From a virus, in the IMG/VR virus record IMGVR_UViG_3300027969_000086, positions 1 through 64,000 of that record: 64,000 bases of DNA. One strand, given 5' to 3'. The notes beneath the pieces were generated by a model. That model was not told where the DNA came from, made no database searches, and saw only the letters and a program-made list of their open reading frames with translations. The position numbers and the translations under genes are program-made. Of the stretch, positions 53,000 through 60,501 are shown one piece after another; position 1 is the first letter of the stretch, and every line of letters begins with the position of its first letter.

Positions 53000-53956
53000 A
53001 TGGCGTCAGAAATAGAAAATTTACAAGCACAGATAGATGATATTAAAGCCAAACTTTGTGCAGTGGGTACAATACTCAGCGAGTATTGCAACATTGAGCC
53101 TAAAGTAGAAATACCTGCCGGAGCATTTGTTCACATCGATGGTTCAAAAGGTAATGCCAACGACCAAACAGGTCACGGATACAACGCTGTACAAAGTCAA
53201 CACTCTGGTGCTCCGACTTATGATGCGGCTACTAAGGCTTGGAACTTCACAGGTAGCAAGACTGCTAACCAAGGTTTAAGTTTCAATCCAAATGCGGCCG
53301 TAACTGATATTCCGGGTTTAACTCCTGCACAATTTGCAGCAACAGATCCAGGCACAAGAAGTTTAGGTGCTCAGATTGGTTCTAACAAGGCTCGTACTTT
53401 CTTGACTTGGGTCAAGTTCAATCCATTTGCCTATACCAACATCAACAGTGGTCAAAAGCGTTATCAGTATGCTGTGGCATTTGGTCGTGATGAAGTTGGC
53501 TATCAGTTTGCTCTAGGTAGCACATATGATTGCAAGCCATTGATCTATACAGGTCGTGAAGTGGCCGCAAACAATACAAGTGCAACACAGGCTGTTCCTC
53601 CAGCAGATGCAGCACACAACAATCCACAAGTGATGACAACTGCTTATCCAAGTCAGTGGATTTTGATGACTGCAACTGTTACTCCAACAACCCCAGGTAA
53701 AGGTACAACTAGTATCTATATTAACGATGGCGCAGTTACACAGTCATTTACACCAAACTTGGCGATTAATACTATTTCAAACTTCTTCCAGATTGGACAG
53801 TATTGCCCAGTTCCAAACCTACAAGATCCACAGTACACACAGTACTTTATGGGATTGAATGGTTCAGTTGGTACTGTTACAGTTTACAACAGAGTGTTGA
53901 CACCTGCTGAAATCAAACAGTATTATGATGCGACTAAGTCAAATTATATAAAGTAA
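53000..53956 (+). CDS. Adhesin/decoration protein with LamG-like domain
   Basis: 318 aa, strong AAAGGAG site. A short coiled coil (residues 3-30, IENLQAQIDDIKAKLCAVGT) probably trimerises the protein. The body is a jelly-roll of LamG/ConA type: FVHIDGSKGNANDQTGHGYN, RTFLTWVKFNPFAYTN, WILMTATVTPTTPGKGTTSI, and the classic ending GLNGSVGTVTVYNRVLTPAE with IKQYYD. Such domains bind glycans or surfaces. The gene stands alone between a terminator upstream and one downstream, so it has its own late unit. Confidence 0.75.
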   Translation: MASEIENLQAQIDDIKAKLCAVGTILSEYCNIEPKVEIPAGAFVHIDGSKGNANDQTGHGYNAVQSQHSGAPTYDAATKAWNFTGSKTANQGLSFNPNAAVTDIPGLTPAQFAATDPGTRSLGAQIGSNKARTFLTWVKFNPFAYTNINSGQKRYQYAVAFGRDEVGYQFALGSTYDCKPLIYTGREVAANNTSATQAVPPADAAHNNPQVMTTAYPSQWILMTATVTPTTPGKGTTSIYINDGAVTQSFTPNLAINTISNFFQIGQYCPVPNLQDPQYTQYFMGLNGSVGTVTVYNRVLTPAEIKQYYDATKSNYIK

Positions 53957-53975
53957 TTGTCGGCAACACAAATAG

Positions 53976-54000
53976 AAGCACCTTTGGGTGCTTTTATTTT
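53976..54000 (+). terminator. Rho-independent terminator
   Basis: A seven-pair stem AAGCACC/GGTGCTT (53976-53993) with a TTTG loop and a T-rich tail. Confidence 0.88.
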
Positions 54001-54090
54001 GGCTAAATTGATTGTAAACGAATGTTAAGGCTACCGCGTTATATATATGTAGGGGTAGAAATTCCTACTTAACCAAAAGGAAACTTTGAA

Positions 54091-54336
54091 ATGAAATCAG
54101 CAATCGCAATCCTCGCTACCGTGTTCGCAGTATCAGCATTTGCACAAGCACCTGCTAAGAAAGAAGAAGCCAAGCCAGCAACACCGGTTGCAACAGCACC
54201 AGCTGCAACAGCAAGTGCTCCAGCACCAGCTAAGGCAGAAGTTAAGAAAGACGAGAAAAAGCCTGCAAAAAGTGAGCCTGCTAAGAAAGAGCCAGCTAAA
54301 GCAGACGCAAAGCCCGCCGCTACGCCAGCAAAGTAA
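54091..54336 (+). CDS. Exported Ala/Pro/Lys-rich protein with signal peptide
   Basis: 81 aa. Residues 1-18 (MKSAIAILATVFAVSAFA, cut likely after A18) are a clear Sec signal peptide. The mature part is Ala, Pro, Lys and Glu-rich repeats (APAKAEVKKDEKKPAKSEPA), low complexity and unstructured. A AAAGGA ribosome site precedes it. Proteins of this kind are common in the periplasm of proteobacteria and are unusual in a phage core block; a host-derived gene is likely. The ORF ends in a TAA that overlaps another reading frame of the next open stretch. Confidence 0.75.
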   Translation: MKSAIAILATVFAVSAFAQAPAKKEEAKPATPVATAPAATASAPAPAKAEVKKDEKKPAKSEPAKKEPAKADAKPAATPAK

Positions 54337-54511
54337 GTTTGACCTAGACGATAGTGACCTCATAATAGACGATGAGGTCACATTTGGTCGTAATCGACGC
54401 AGTGAACAGTTTGGTAAGTTAGTTGAAGATGACCTATCAGACTATGTAAAGTTTAGATTATGGCTAGCTAGGCAAATGGCAATGGCCAAATATAAAGAAG
54501 TCCACGGTTAA
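54272..54511 (+). pseudogene. Conserved-looking small ORF without a clear start (frame +1 to the exported protein)
   Basis: From about 54325 the frame reads SKFDLDDSDLIIDDEVTFGR, then NRRSEQFGKLVEDDLSDYVK and FRLWLARQMAMAKYKEVHG, with good coding character. No ATG precedes it: CAA stands where ATG would give MSKFDLDD. A GTG at 54272 opens the same frame but translates the Ala/Lys-rich DNA out of frame. A +1 shift at the TAA of the upstream ORF (AAG TAA to AAG) would join the two. I cannot say whether it is translated, frameshifted, or broken. A terminator follows. Confidence 0.5.
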
Positions 54512-54527
54512 GCCCTGGGCTTTTTTA
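54510..54527 (+). terminator. Weak Rho-independent terminator
   Basis: A five-pair stem AAGCC/GGCTT (54510-54514 with 54518-54522) with a run of Ts. Confidence 0.6.
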
Positions 54528-54563
54528 TTGGCAAAACAAAATCAAAAAAACAACAGAAAATCA

Positions 54564-54592
54564 TTGACCTTGCTAAATAAAAAGCGCATAAT
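54564..54592 (+). promoter_or_regulatory. Sigma70-like promoter of gp32
   Basis: TTGACC (54564-54569), a 17-bp spacer and CATAAT (54587-54592). A TAAATA motif (54574-54579) lies in the spacer. Confidence 0.75.
54574..54579 (+). promoter_or_regulatory. Putative late promoter GCTAAATA, inside a sigma70 spacer
   Basis: The late motif sits between the -35 and -10 boxes of a host-type promoter, 71 bases before the gp32 ATG; it may allow both early and late expression, or be chance in AT-rich DNA. Confidence 0.4.
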
Positions 54593-54649
54593 AACATATG
54601 TGCATAAGGCATATAAAACATTTTAGGCATAACATAGGAGGCATTTAAA

Positions 54650-55636
54650 ATGGCAACTCTCGCAGAAATCCGTGCTAAACTTCAAGAAGCACAATCAAAG
54701 TCCACAGGACAATCCACAGGCGGTGGAGACAACGCAATTTACCCACATTGGAATATGCAGGAAGGTAAGGAAGCAGTAATTCGCTTGCTACCAGACGGTA
54801 ATCCCAACAACACATTTTTCTGGGTAGAACGAGCAATGATCAAATTGCCGTTCGCAGGTATCAAAGGTGAAACAGACAGTCGTCCAGTTCAAGTGCAAGT
54901 TCCTTGCGTTGAAATGTACAACGACGGTACAGCTTGCCCAATCCTTTCAGAAGTTCGTGGTTGGTTCAAGGATAAAGCCCTTGAAGAAATGGGTCGTAAG
55001 TACTGGAAAAAGCGTTCATACATTTTTCAAGGCTTTGTTGTTGAAGATCCTATCCGTGAAGAAAAGACTCCGGACAATCCAATCCGTAGATTCATCATCG
55101 GTCCTCAAATCTATCAAATCATCCGTTCAGCACTGATGGATCCAGAGTTGGAAGAATTGCCAACTGACTTCCTGCGTGGTGTTGACTTCCGTATTGCTAA
55201 GACTAGCAAGGGCGGTTTTGCTGACTACTCTACTTCAAAGTGGAGCCGTCGTGAACGAGCATTGAGCGATATTGAAAAGGCAGCTTTGGAATCACATCAG
55301 TTACACAACTTGAGTGACTTCCTTCCTAAGAAGCCTACTGATGTTGAACTCAAGGTAATGAAAGAAATGTTTGAAGCGTCAGTTGACGGTGAAGCATATG
55401 ACCTAGAGCGTTGGGGACAATATTTCAAACCAGCAGGTTTGGGTAGTGCCACTGGCGATCCTAACAAGGCCACAAGCCGTGCAGCCGCTCCTGCTCCAGT
55501 AGCAGATGAAGACGATGCTCCGTTCGATACTACTCCTGCTCCAAAAGCAGAGGCAGCTCCTACTCCGGTAGGCGATGCAGGTGGCGCAAGTCGTGCGCAA
55601 GACATTCTTGCAATGATTCGTAACCGTCAAAAGTAA
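54650..55636 (+). CDS. 32: Single-stranded DNA-binding protein gp32
   Basis: 328 aa with an AGGAGG ribosome site. A basic/polar N-terminus (LAEIRAKLQEAQSKSTGQST) is followed by the core: YPHWNMQEGKEAVIRLLPDG, FFWVERAMIKLPFAGIKG, CPILSEVRGWFKDKALEEMG and YIFQGFVVEDP, the gp32 OB-fold pattern with aromatic DNA-binding residues. The C-terminus is an acidic tail with Ala/Pro/Asp (DEDDAPFDTTPAP), as in T4, where it recruits replication partners. It coats ssDNA in replication and recombination. It heads the gp32-uvsX block with a host-type promoter. Confidence 0.92.
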   Translation: MATLAEIRAKLQEAQSKSTGQSTGGGDNAIYPHWNMQEGKEAVIRLLPDGNPNNTFFWVERAMIKLPFAGIKGETDSRPVQVQVPCVEMYNDGTACPILSEVRGWFKDKALEEMGRKYWKKRSYIFQGFVVEDPIREEKTPDNPIRRFIIGPQIYQIIRSALMDPELEELPTDFLRGVDFRIAKTSKGGFADYSTSKWSRRERALSDIEKAALESHQLHNLSDFLPKKPTDVELKVMKEMFEASVDGEAYDLERWGQYFKPAGLGSATGDPNKATSRAAAPAPVADEDDAPFDTTPAPKAEAAPTPVGDAGGASRAQDILAMIRNRQK

Positions 55637-55650
55637 ATCGTTGTAGACAA

Positions 55651-55674
55651 GAGTACGAGCCCGCGCTCGTACTC
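55651..55674 (+). other. Perfect ten-pair hairpin after gp32
   Basis: The arms GAGTACGAGC and GCTCGTACTC pair perfectly around a CCGC loop with no T-run after it. It does not look like a standard terminator and may protect or cut the mRNA between gp32 and the next gene. Confidence 0.7.
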
Positions 55675-55697
55675 GCCTTCATTTCAGGAGAATAAAA

Positions 55698-55910
55698 ATG
55701 GCAAAAATATTAAAAGTAAATGAGAACTTTTCTCTAAGTTATAATAGTCGCGAAGATCAATCTGGCGACACTGTGGCGGATATTGATATTAGATTCGATA
55801 ACCCTAAGGATGATTCTGTTATAATTAAAAGACTAAACACTTGGCTACAAGCAATTGGTCGAGAAGACATTGTTGTAAGCCCAAAGAAATTTCCAAAGGG
55901 TGAACTATAA
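55698..55910 (+). CDS. Small hypothetical protein before uvsX
   Basis: 70 aa with an AGGAG ribosome site. MAKILKVNENFSLSYNSRED, then DIDIRFDNPKDDSVIIKRLN, and a basic C-terminus (SPKKFPKGEL). Compact alpha/beta appearance. The TAA stop overlaps the uvsX ATG by one base, so it is probably co-translated with uvsX. Similar small genes accompany uvsX in T4-like marine phages. No function is known. Confidence 0.65.
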   Translation: MAKILKVNENFSLSYNSREDQSGDTVADIDIRFDNPKDDSVIIKRLNTWLQAIGREDIVVSPKKFPKGEL

Positions 55911-56989
55911 TGGCAAAAGCATTTGATATTAGTAAATTTAGAAAGTCAATTACTAAATCTATCGACGGTTTAAGTATTGGCTTTAACGATCCAACTGATT
56001 GGGTCAGCACAAACAACTATGCATTAAACTATCTTATCAGCGGATATTTTGATCGAGGTATTCCACTAGGTAAAGTTACGGTGTTCGCAGGTGAAAGTGG
56101 TGCAGGTAAATCATTTATCTGTTCAGGTAACCTTGTAGCAAACGCACAGAAAGCAGGCATCTATCCTATCTTGATTGATACAGAAAATGCGCTTGACGAA
56201 AAATGGTTACACGCACTTGGCGTTGATACAAGTCCAGACAAGTTGTTAAAACTTAACATGGCCATGATCGACGATGTGGCAAAGACTATTACAGAGTTCA
56301 TTGCAGAATATAAAACAATGGATGAAGCAGATCGTCCTAAGATCTTGTTTATCATTGATTCATTAGGTATGTTATTGACTCCTACTGATGTCAATCAATT
56401 CCAGGCAGGTGATATGAAAGGTGACATGGGCCGTAAGCCTAAGGCATTGACAGCATTGGTTCGTAATTGTGTTAATATGTTCGGCGCTTACAACATTGGT
56501 ATGGTATGTACTAATCACACATACGCTAGTCAGGATATGTTCGATCCAGATGATAAAATTTCAGGTGGCCAAGGTTTTATCTATGCAAGTTCAATCGTTG
56601 TTGCTATGCGTAAATTAAAATTGAAACTTGATGCAGACGGCAATAAGACTACAACGGTTCAAGGTATTCGTGCAGCTTGTAAGATTATGAAAACTCGTTA
56701 TGCAAAACCGTTTGAAAGTGTGCAGGTTGAGATTCCTTATGAAACAGGTATGAGTCCATATAGTGGATTGGTCGACCTGTTCGAAGCCAAAGGCATGCTC
56801 AAGAAAGAAGGTAACAGCCTTGTATACACCACCAAAGACGGTGAGATCATCAAGCAGTTTCGTAAGGCTTGGGAAAAGAATGAAAAGAATGGATTAGATA
56901 TTGCTATGGAAGATATTTCAAAACATGGCGAAATTTCCGTTTCAGAGATAACTACTAATGTTGAAACTGAAACGGAGATTACTGAATGA
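55910..56989 (+). CDS. uvsX: UvsX recombinase (RecA-like)
   Basis: 359 aa. Walker A GESGAGKS (61-68), ILIDTENALDEKWLHALGVD, FIIDSLGML (Walker B) and VCTNHTY motifs give the RecA/UvsX ATPase fold. It forms the presynaptic filament on ssDNA with gp32 and catalyses strand exchange for recombination-dependent replication. The C-terminus is acidic (ETETEITE). It overlaps the next gene by four bases and follows gp32, matching the T4-type functional group. Confidence 0.93.
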   Translation: MAKAFDISKFRKSITKSIDGLSIGFNDPTDWVSTNNYALNYLISGYFDRGIPLGKVTVFAGESGAGKSFICSGNLVANAQKAGIYPILIDTENALDEKWLHALGVDTSPDKLLKLNMAMIDDVAKTITEFIAEYKTMDEADRPKILFIIDSLGMLLTPTDVNQFQAGDMKGDMGRKPKALTALVRNCVNMFGAYNIGMVCTNHTYASQDMFDPDDKISGGQGFIYASSIVVAMRKLKLKLDADGNKTTTVQGIRAACKIMKTRYAKPFESVQVEIPYETGMSPYSGLVDLFEAKGMLKKEGNSLVYTTKDGEIIKQFRKAWEKNEKNGLDIAMEDISKHGEISVSEITTNVETETEITE

Positions 56990-57222
56990 AAGAAGATTTA
57001 ATCGCAGATATTTGGACCTTGGTCATAGAACACATTCCAGAGAAGCATCGTAAAGATCTTGCTGCCGACTTTGTTAATACATTGTTAGACTACAGCATTA
57101 AAGAAAGTGTTCTACAAAGTCTATTGGGAGTTGACGGATATCTCGACGATGCTATTAACTATGCAATCGACGGCGAAGACATTGACGACGAAGATCCAGA
57201 ATATTACGAAGATGAGGAATAA
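56986..57222 (+). CDS. Small acidic protein after uvsX
   Basis: 78 aa with an ATGA overlap with the uvsX stop. Helical N-terminal part (DLIADIWTLVIEHIPEKHRK, DLAADFVNTLLDYSIKESVL) and a very acidic C-terminus (DGEDIDDEDPEYYEDEE). It is the sort of small conserved companion seen after uvsX in marine T4-like phages. No enzymatic motif. It is translated directly before the 57223 gene, which starts one base after its stop. Confidence 0.65.
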   Translation: MKEDLIADIWTLVIEHIPEKHRKDLAADFVNTLLDYSIKESVLQSLLGVDGYLDDAINYAIDGEDIDDEDPEYYEDEE

Positions 57223-57678
57223 ATGAATTGGTATGATCGGGTTAGTAAAGATATTTCAAACATACCTGATGCTGTGGCATATTATGAAGCTGAATTAATA
57301 GCAGCAAAACAAGATGTTCGCGTATCAGGAAGCATTGAGAAAGCCTCTGCAGCAATGCCTGGCATAGTTGAAAACCGATTTAACCAACTTCAAGAAATTG
57401 AAGGTATTTTAGAATACCTTAATATTGAACTTCGTAGACTTCGTAGTCAGCATTTTCGAAAGTATCTTGAAAACTATCAAAGGTCCTTGTCTTCTAGAGA
57501 CTGTGAAAAGTTTGTAGAAGGCGAGGCCGATGTAGTTGACTTTGAAAAAATTATCAACGACTTTGCCTTACTTCGTAATAAATGGCTTGGTATTATCAAA
57601 GCATTAGATATCAAACAATGGCAGTTAAGCAATATTGTTAAACTTCGAACTGCCGGATTAGAAGACGCCACTCTTTAA
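57223..57678 (+). CDS. Possible UvsY-like recombination mediator
   Basis: 151 aa, helical throughout. The C-terminal stretch CEKFVEGEADVVDFEKIIND...LGIIKALDIKQWQLSNIVKL with RTAG is similar in spacing to the end of T4 UvsY (a K..L....DV..., then LD.I..R.F.I..I...R.F.AG), and the place just after uvsX fits. UvsY loads UvsX on gp32-covered ssDNA. The N-terminal half has no clear match. This is a pattern-level suggestion only. The 3' end overlaps the convergent methyltransferase by 21 bases. Confidence 0.45.
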   Translation: MNWYDRVSKDISNIPDAVAYYEAELIAAKQDVRVSGSIEKASAAMPGIVENRFNQLQEIEGILEYLNIELRRLRSQHFRKYLENYQRSLSSRDCEKFVEGEADVVDFEKIINDFALLRNKWLGIIKALDIKQWQLSNIVKLRTAGLEDATL

Positions 57679-58212
57679 TCTTTCGGCAAACTTAATTACA
57701 TCAAACGGTTCTTGTGGACCTATCCATAATATTTTGAGTTTATCGTCTTGAAGTTTTTCTTCCCACCACTCTTCACTTTTGATACACACAAAGGGTTTTT
57801 TGCTTTTTCTAGCTTGTAAATCACTGTGCAATCCTACTACACAAAGAGTATTGGTCATTGACAGCATTAAATTTTTTACAACATCAATATCTTCTTCAGG
57901 AATAAACGGAAGCACGTCAAGGCATACCGTTAAATCCCATTTTCCGACCGGTAGTTCTTTATATTTTTCATAGGCCGGATCATATAAATTGTAAGAGTTA
58001 ATCCCTATCAATTGGGCAAAATCTAACTCATCTCCAGAATACTGTGTTCCTTTTCCGCAACCATAGTCTAACATAGTTTTGCAATTATATTGTTTAATTA
58101 TTTCTTGTAGTTGTTTAATATACTGGTAACTACCGCCCCCGTCCCAGGTTACACTCTTATTATGAAATTCTATACTTTTAGATAGTGTTTGTTTGTATTT
58201 GTTTGAAAACAT
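57658..58212 (-). CDS. Class I SAM methyltransferase
   Basis: 184 aa on the minus strand. MLDYGCGKGTQY (about 47-58) is the SAM-binding motif I, with LTVCLDVLPFIPEEDIDVVK as the later acidic and post-I motif. An AAAGGAT ribosome site and a minus-strand TAAATA (58229-58234) lie upstream. The substrate is not known. It shares the regulatory gap with the glycan island on the plus strand. The overlap with the UvsY-like gene has no terminator. Confidence 0.8.
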   Translation of the reverse strand: MFSNKYKQTLSKSIEFHNKSVTWDGGGSYQYIKQLQEIIKQYNCKTMLDYGCGKGTQYSGDELDFAQLIGINSYNLYDPAYEKYKELPVGKWDLTVCLDVLPFIPEEDIDVVKNLMLSMTNTLCVVGLHSDLQARKSKKPFVCIKSEEWWEEKLQDDKLKILWIGPQEPFDVIKFAERLKSGVF

Positions 58213-58228
58213 AAAATATCCTTTTTAA

Positions 58229-58234
58229 TATTTA
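58229..58234 (-). promoter_or_regulatory. Putative late promoter of the minus-strand methyltransferase
   Basis: TAAATA on the minus strand, 17 bases from the ATG at 58212, leaving room for the ribosome site. Confidence 0.6.
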
Positions 58235-58251
58235 CCAGTAATAGTAGCAGA

Positions 58252-58257
58252 TAAATA
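58252..58257 (+). promoter_or_regulatory. Late promoter GATAAATA of the glycan island, leaderless spacing
   Basis: Divergent to the methyltransferase promoter; five bases separate TAAATA from the ATG at 58263. Confidence 0.72.
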
Positions 58258-58262
58258 TCTGC

Positions 58263-59033
58263 ATGAAAAAGATTGTTTTAATCACTGGGGGCTTTGACCC
58301 TCTACATTCTGGGCACATTGCCTATATCAACGCAGCTAGAGAACTTGGCGATTCCTTAATCGTCGGGGTCAATTCTGATCAATGGTTACGCCGAAAGAAA
58401 GGGCAAGAATTTATGCCCTGGGAAGAACGAGCAACTATCATTGCAGCACTACATAATGTCGACAGAGTTATCAACTTTGATGACAGCGATAACAGCGCCA
58501 AAGATGCTATTAGAAAAGTTAGAGCAATATATCCAACTGCTCAAATAATCTTTGCCAACGGCGGCGACCGAACCAAAGAAAATATTCCGGAAATGGATCT
58601 ACTTGAAGAAATGCTTCACTTAGATTTTGTATTTGCTGTAGGCGGCGAAGACAAAAAGAATTCCAGCAGCTGGATTCTCCAAGAATGGAAAGCACCTAAG
58701 ACTAGTCGAGCTTGGGGATATTATCGAGTGTTGCACGAAGTTGACAATCATGTCAAACTCAAAGAACTCACGGTTATTCCCAAGACTTGTCTTAGTATGC
58801 AACGTCATCAAGACCGTGCAGAACATTGGTTTGTAGCTGAAGGCACAGCCACGGTCTATAGCATAGATCACAGTTCAGACATGGATCTATTAGGTGAATA
58901 TACACAACATCAACACATACATATCAATAGAACTCAATGGCATAAGTTATGTAATGAAACTGATCAACCCTTGCGAGTTATTGAAATACAGTACGGTGAA
59001 AATTGTGTCGAAGAGGATATAGAAAGAAAATGA
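58263..59033 (+). CDS. Nucleotidyltransferase fused to a sugar-isomerase-type cupin
   Basis: 256 aa. The N-terminal domain has the cytidylyltransferase-like start ITGGFDPLHSGHIAYINAAR with HSGH at 15-18, then a VNSDQWLRRKKG segment, as in glycerol-3-phosphate cytidylyl- or heptose-phosphate adenylyltransferases. From about 150 a cupin domain follows: MQRHQDRAEHWFVAEGTATV with H182, E187 and H188 as metal ligand candidates, as in type II phosphomannose isomerase/GDP-mannose pyrophosphorylase C-termini. It may activate a sugar or polyol phosphate for the transferases downstream. It starts the glycan island and overlaps the next gene by four bases. Confidence 0.82.
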   Translation: MKKIVLITGGFDPLHSGHIAYINAARELGDSLIVGVNSDQWLRRKKGQEFMPWEERATIIAALHNVDRVINFDDSDNSAKDAIRKVRAIYPTAQIIFANGGDRTKENIPEMDLLEEMLHLDFVFAVGGEDKKNSSSWILQEWKAPKTSRAWGYYRVLHEVDNHVKLKELTVIPKTCLSMQRHQDRAEHWFVAEGTATVYSIDHSSDMDLLGEYTQHQHIHINRTQWHKLCNETDQPLRVIEIQYGENCVEEDIERK

Positions 59034-59707
59034 TTAACATTTTTATTGGTTATGACCATCGTGAGGCCATTGCATATCATGTATGTGCAAATAGCATCAT
59101 TAGACATTCGAGTAAACCAGTCTCACTAACACCACTTGCGTTACAAAACATGCAGGACTATCAAGAAACACATACTGACGGAAGTAATCAATTTATCTAC
59201 AGTAGATTTCTTGTGCCGCATCTGATGGAATATAAGGGATGGGCAATCTTCATGGATGGCGATATGTTGCTACGAGACGACATTGAAAAATTATGGGAAT
59301 TGCGGGACGACACCAAAGCAGTAATGGTGGTCAAGCATGATTACAAAACAAAAATGGCAGAAAAGTATCTAGGTGCTAAAAACGAAAACTATCCTCGTAA
59401 GAATTGGTCAAGTGTTATTTTATGGAATTGCGGACACGCTTCGAATAAAGTAGTAACTCCTGAGTTTATCGAAACTGCTACAGGTGCGCAACTTCATAGG
59501 TTTACTTGGCTTGCCGATGACCTAGTTGGAGAGTTGCCTAAGGTGTGGAACTGGTTGCCCGATGAGTTTGGTGCTAATCAAGATGCAAAATTATTGCACT
59601 ACACCCTAGGAACTCCAAGTTTTCATGACTTTGCTACAACTCCTATGGGAGACGAATGGCATCGTGAACGCATTTATACTGATTACTGCCTACAAAGAAA
59701 TCTATGA
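59030..59707 (+). CDS. Glycosyltransferase, GT8-like
   Basis: 225 aa from the ATG at 59030 (ATGA overlap); an earlier in-frame start lies in the upstream gene. IFIGYDHREAIAYHVCANSI and FIYSRFLVPHLMEYKGWAIF, followed by MDGDMLLRDDIEKLWEL with the DxD metal site (D76-G77-D78), match glycosyltransferase family 8-like proteins. A CGHASNKVVTPEFIET and a WLPDEFGANQDAKLLHYTLG segment complete the pattern. It would transfer a sugar from a nucleotide donor. The acceptor, phage virion protein or host glycan, is unknown. Confidence 0.8.
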   Translation: MINIFIGYDHREAIAYHVCANSIIRHSSKPVSLTPLALQNMQDYQETHTDGSNQFIYSRFLVPHLMEYKGWAIFMDGDMLLRDDIEKLWELRDDTKAVMVVKHDYKTKMAEKYLGAKNENYPRKNWSSVILWNCGHASNKVVTPEFIETATGAQLHRFTWLADDLVGELPKVWNWLPDEFGANQDAKLLHYTLGTPSFHDFATTPMGDEWHRERIYTDYCLQRNL

Positions 59708-60501
59708 TCTTTTTAAGCAAAGAAGGCGAAGACGAATACATTAACATGTTTGCCTCTGGGTGTAAACAGAGTTCTATATCAACTGACAATTTCGCCTACG
59801 ATATATCTACAGAACCAATAGTACTGCGAGGTATATTAAAACATAAAATAATGAAACGCTGCTGGAAAGACGGTCGAACATTTTATTATATGGATACCGG
59901 GTATTTTGGTAATGAAAGGACAGCTTCAAATCCCAATGGATGGAAGTACTGGCATCGCATAGTAAAAAACGATCTTCAGCACGGTGAAATTATTACTAGA
60001 CCCGACGATCGTTTTAAAAAATTTAACAAAACTTTTACACCTTGGAAAAAAGACGGTAGAAAGATATTAGTTGCAGCCCCGGATGATAAACCTTGTAAAT
60101 TCTACGGAGTTACAAGAGAGCAATGGGTCGCTGACACCGTTGCAACAATTAAACAACATACAGATAGACCAGTAGTCGTAAGAGAACGAGCACCTAAAAG
60201 GATCGACAGAATTGCTACAGATACTTTACAACAGGCATTAGACAACGATGTATTTGCTCTAGTAACATATAATAGTGTTGCCGCAATTGAAAGTGTTTTT
60301 TACGGTATACCAGCGTTTACTATGGCTCCCGCAAATGCTGCAAGTCCAGTAGCATTACAAGATCTTAGTAAAATAGAAACACCGTACTATGCAGATAAAG
60401 ATAAGTTATATGCCTGGGGTTGTCATTTAGCCTATGGGCAATTTCACATAACTGAGTTAAAAAGCGGTGAAGCAAAAAGGATGCTAGAAGAACTATGGTA
60501 A
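59704..60501 (+). CDS. Glycan-island paralogue 1, transferase-like
   Basis: 265 aa, four-base overlap upstream. N-terminal part FYYMDTGYFGN...YWHRIVKNDLQHG, C-terminal part IKQHTDRPVVVRERAPKRID, YNSVAAIESVFYGIPAFTMA, then PVALQDLSKIETPYY and a HLAYGQFHITELKSGEA tail. The NS.A..E....GIP motif followed by a conserved P is like that of the KpsC/GT-B type capsule glycosyltransferases. Three similar genes follow in tandem. Function as a transferase is inferred. Confidence 0.65.
   Translation: MIFLSKEGEDEYINMFASGCKQSSISTDNFAYDISTEPIVLRGILKHKIMKRCWKDGRTFYYMDTGYFGNERTASNPNGWKYWHRIVKNDLQHGEIITRPDDRFKKFNKTFTPWKKDGRKILVAAPDDKPCKFYGVTREQWVADTVATIKQHTDRPVVVRERAPKRIDRIATDTLQQALDNDVFALVTYNSVAAIESVFYGIPAFTMAPANAASPVALQDLSKIETPYYADKDKLYAWGCHLAYGQFHITELKSGEAKRMLEELW

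Noticed and set aside
54008-54046. Sigma70 promoter before the exported-protein gene
   Set aside because: TTGATT and TATATAT are present but their spacing (over 20 bp) is wrong.
54140-54330. Long basic Gln/Leu-rich reading frame over the exported-protein gene
   Set aside because: It is the out-of-frame image of the Ala/Lys/Pro repeats; only the part after about 54325 looks coding.
57223-57678. Firm call of UvsY
   Set aside because: Only the C-terminal pattern and the position fit; left as a possibility.
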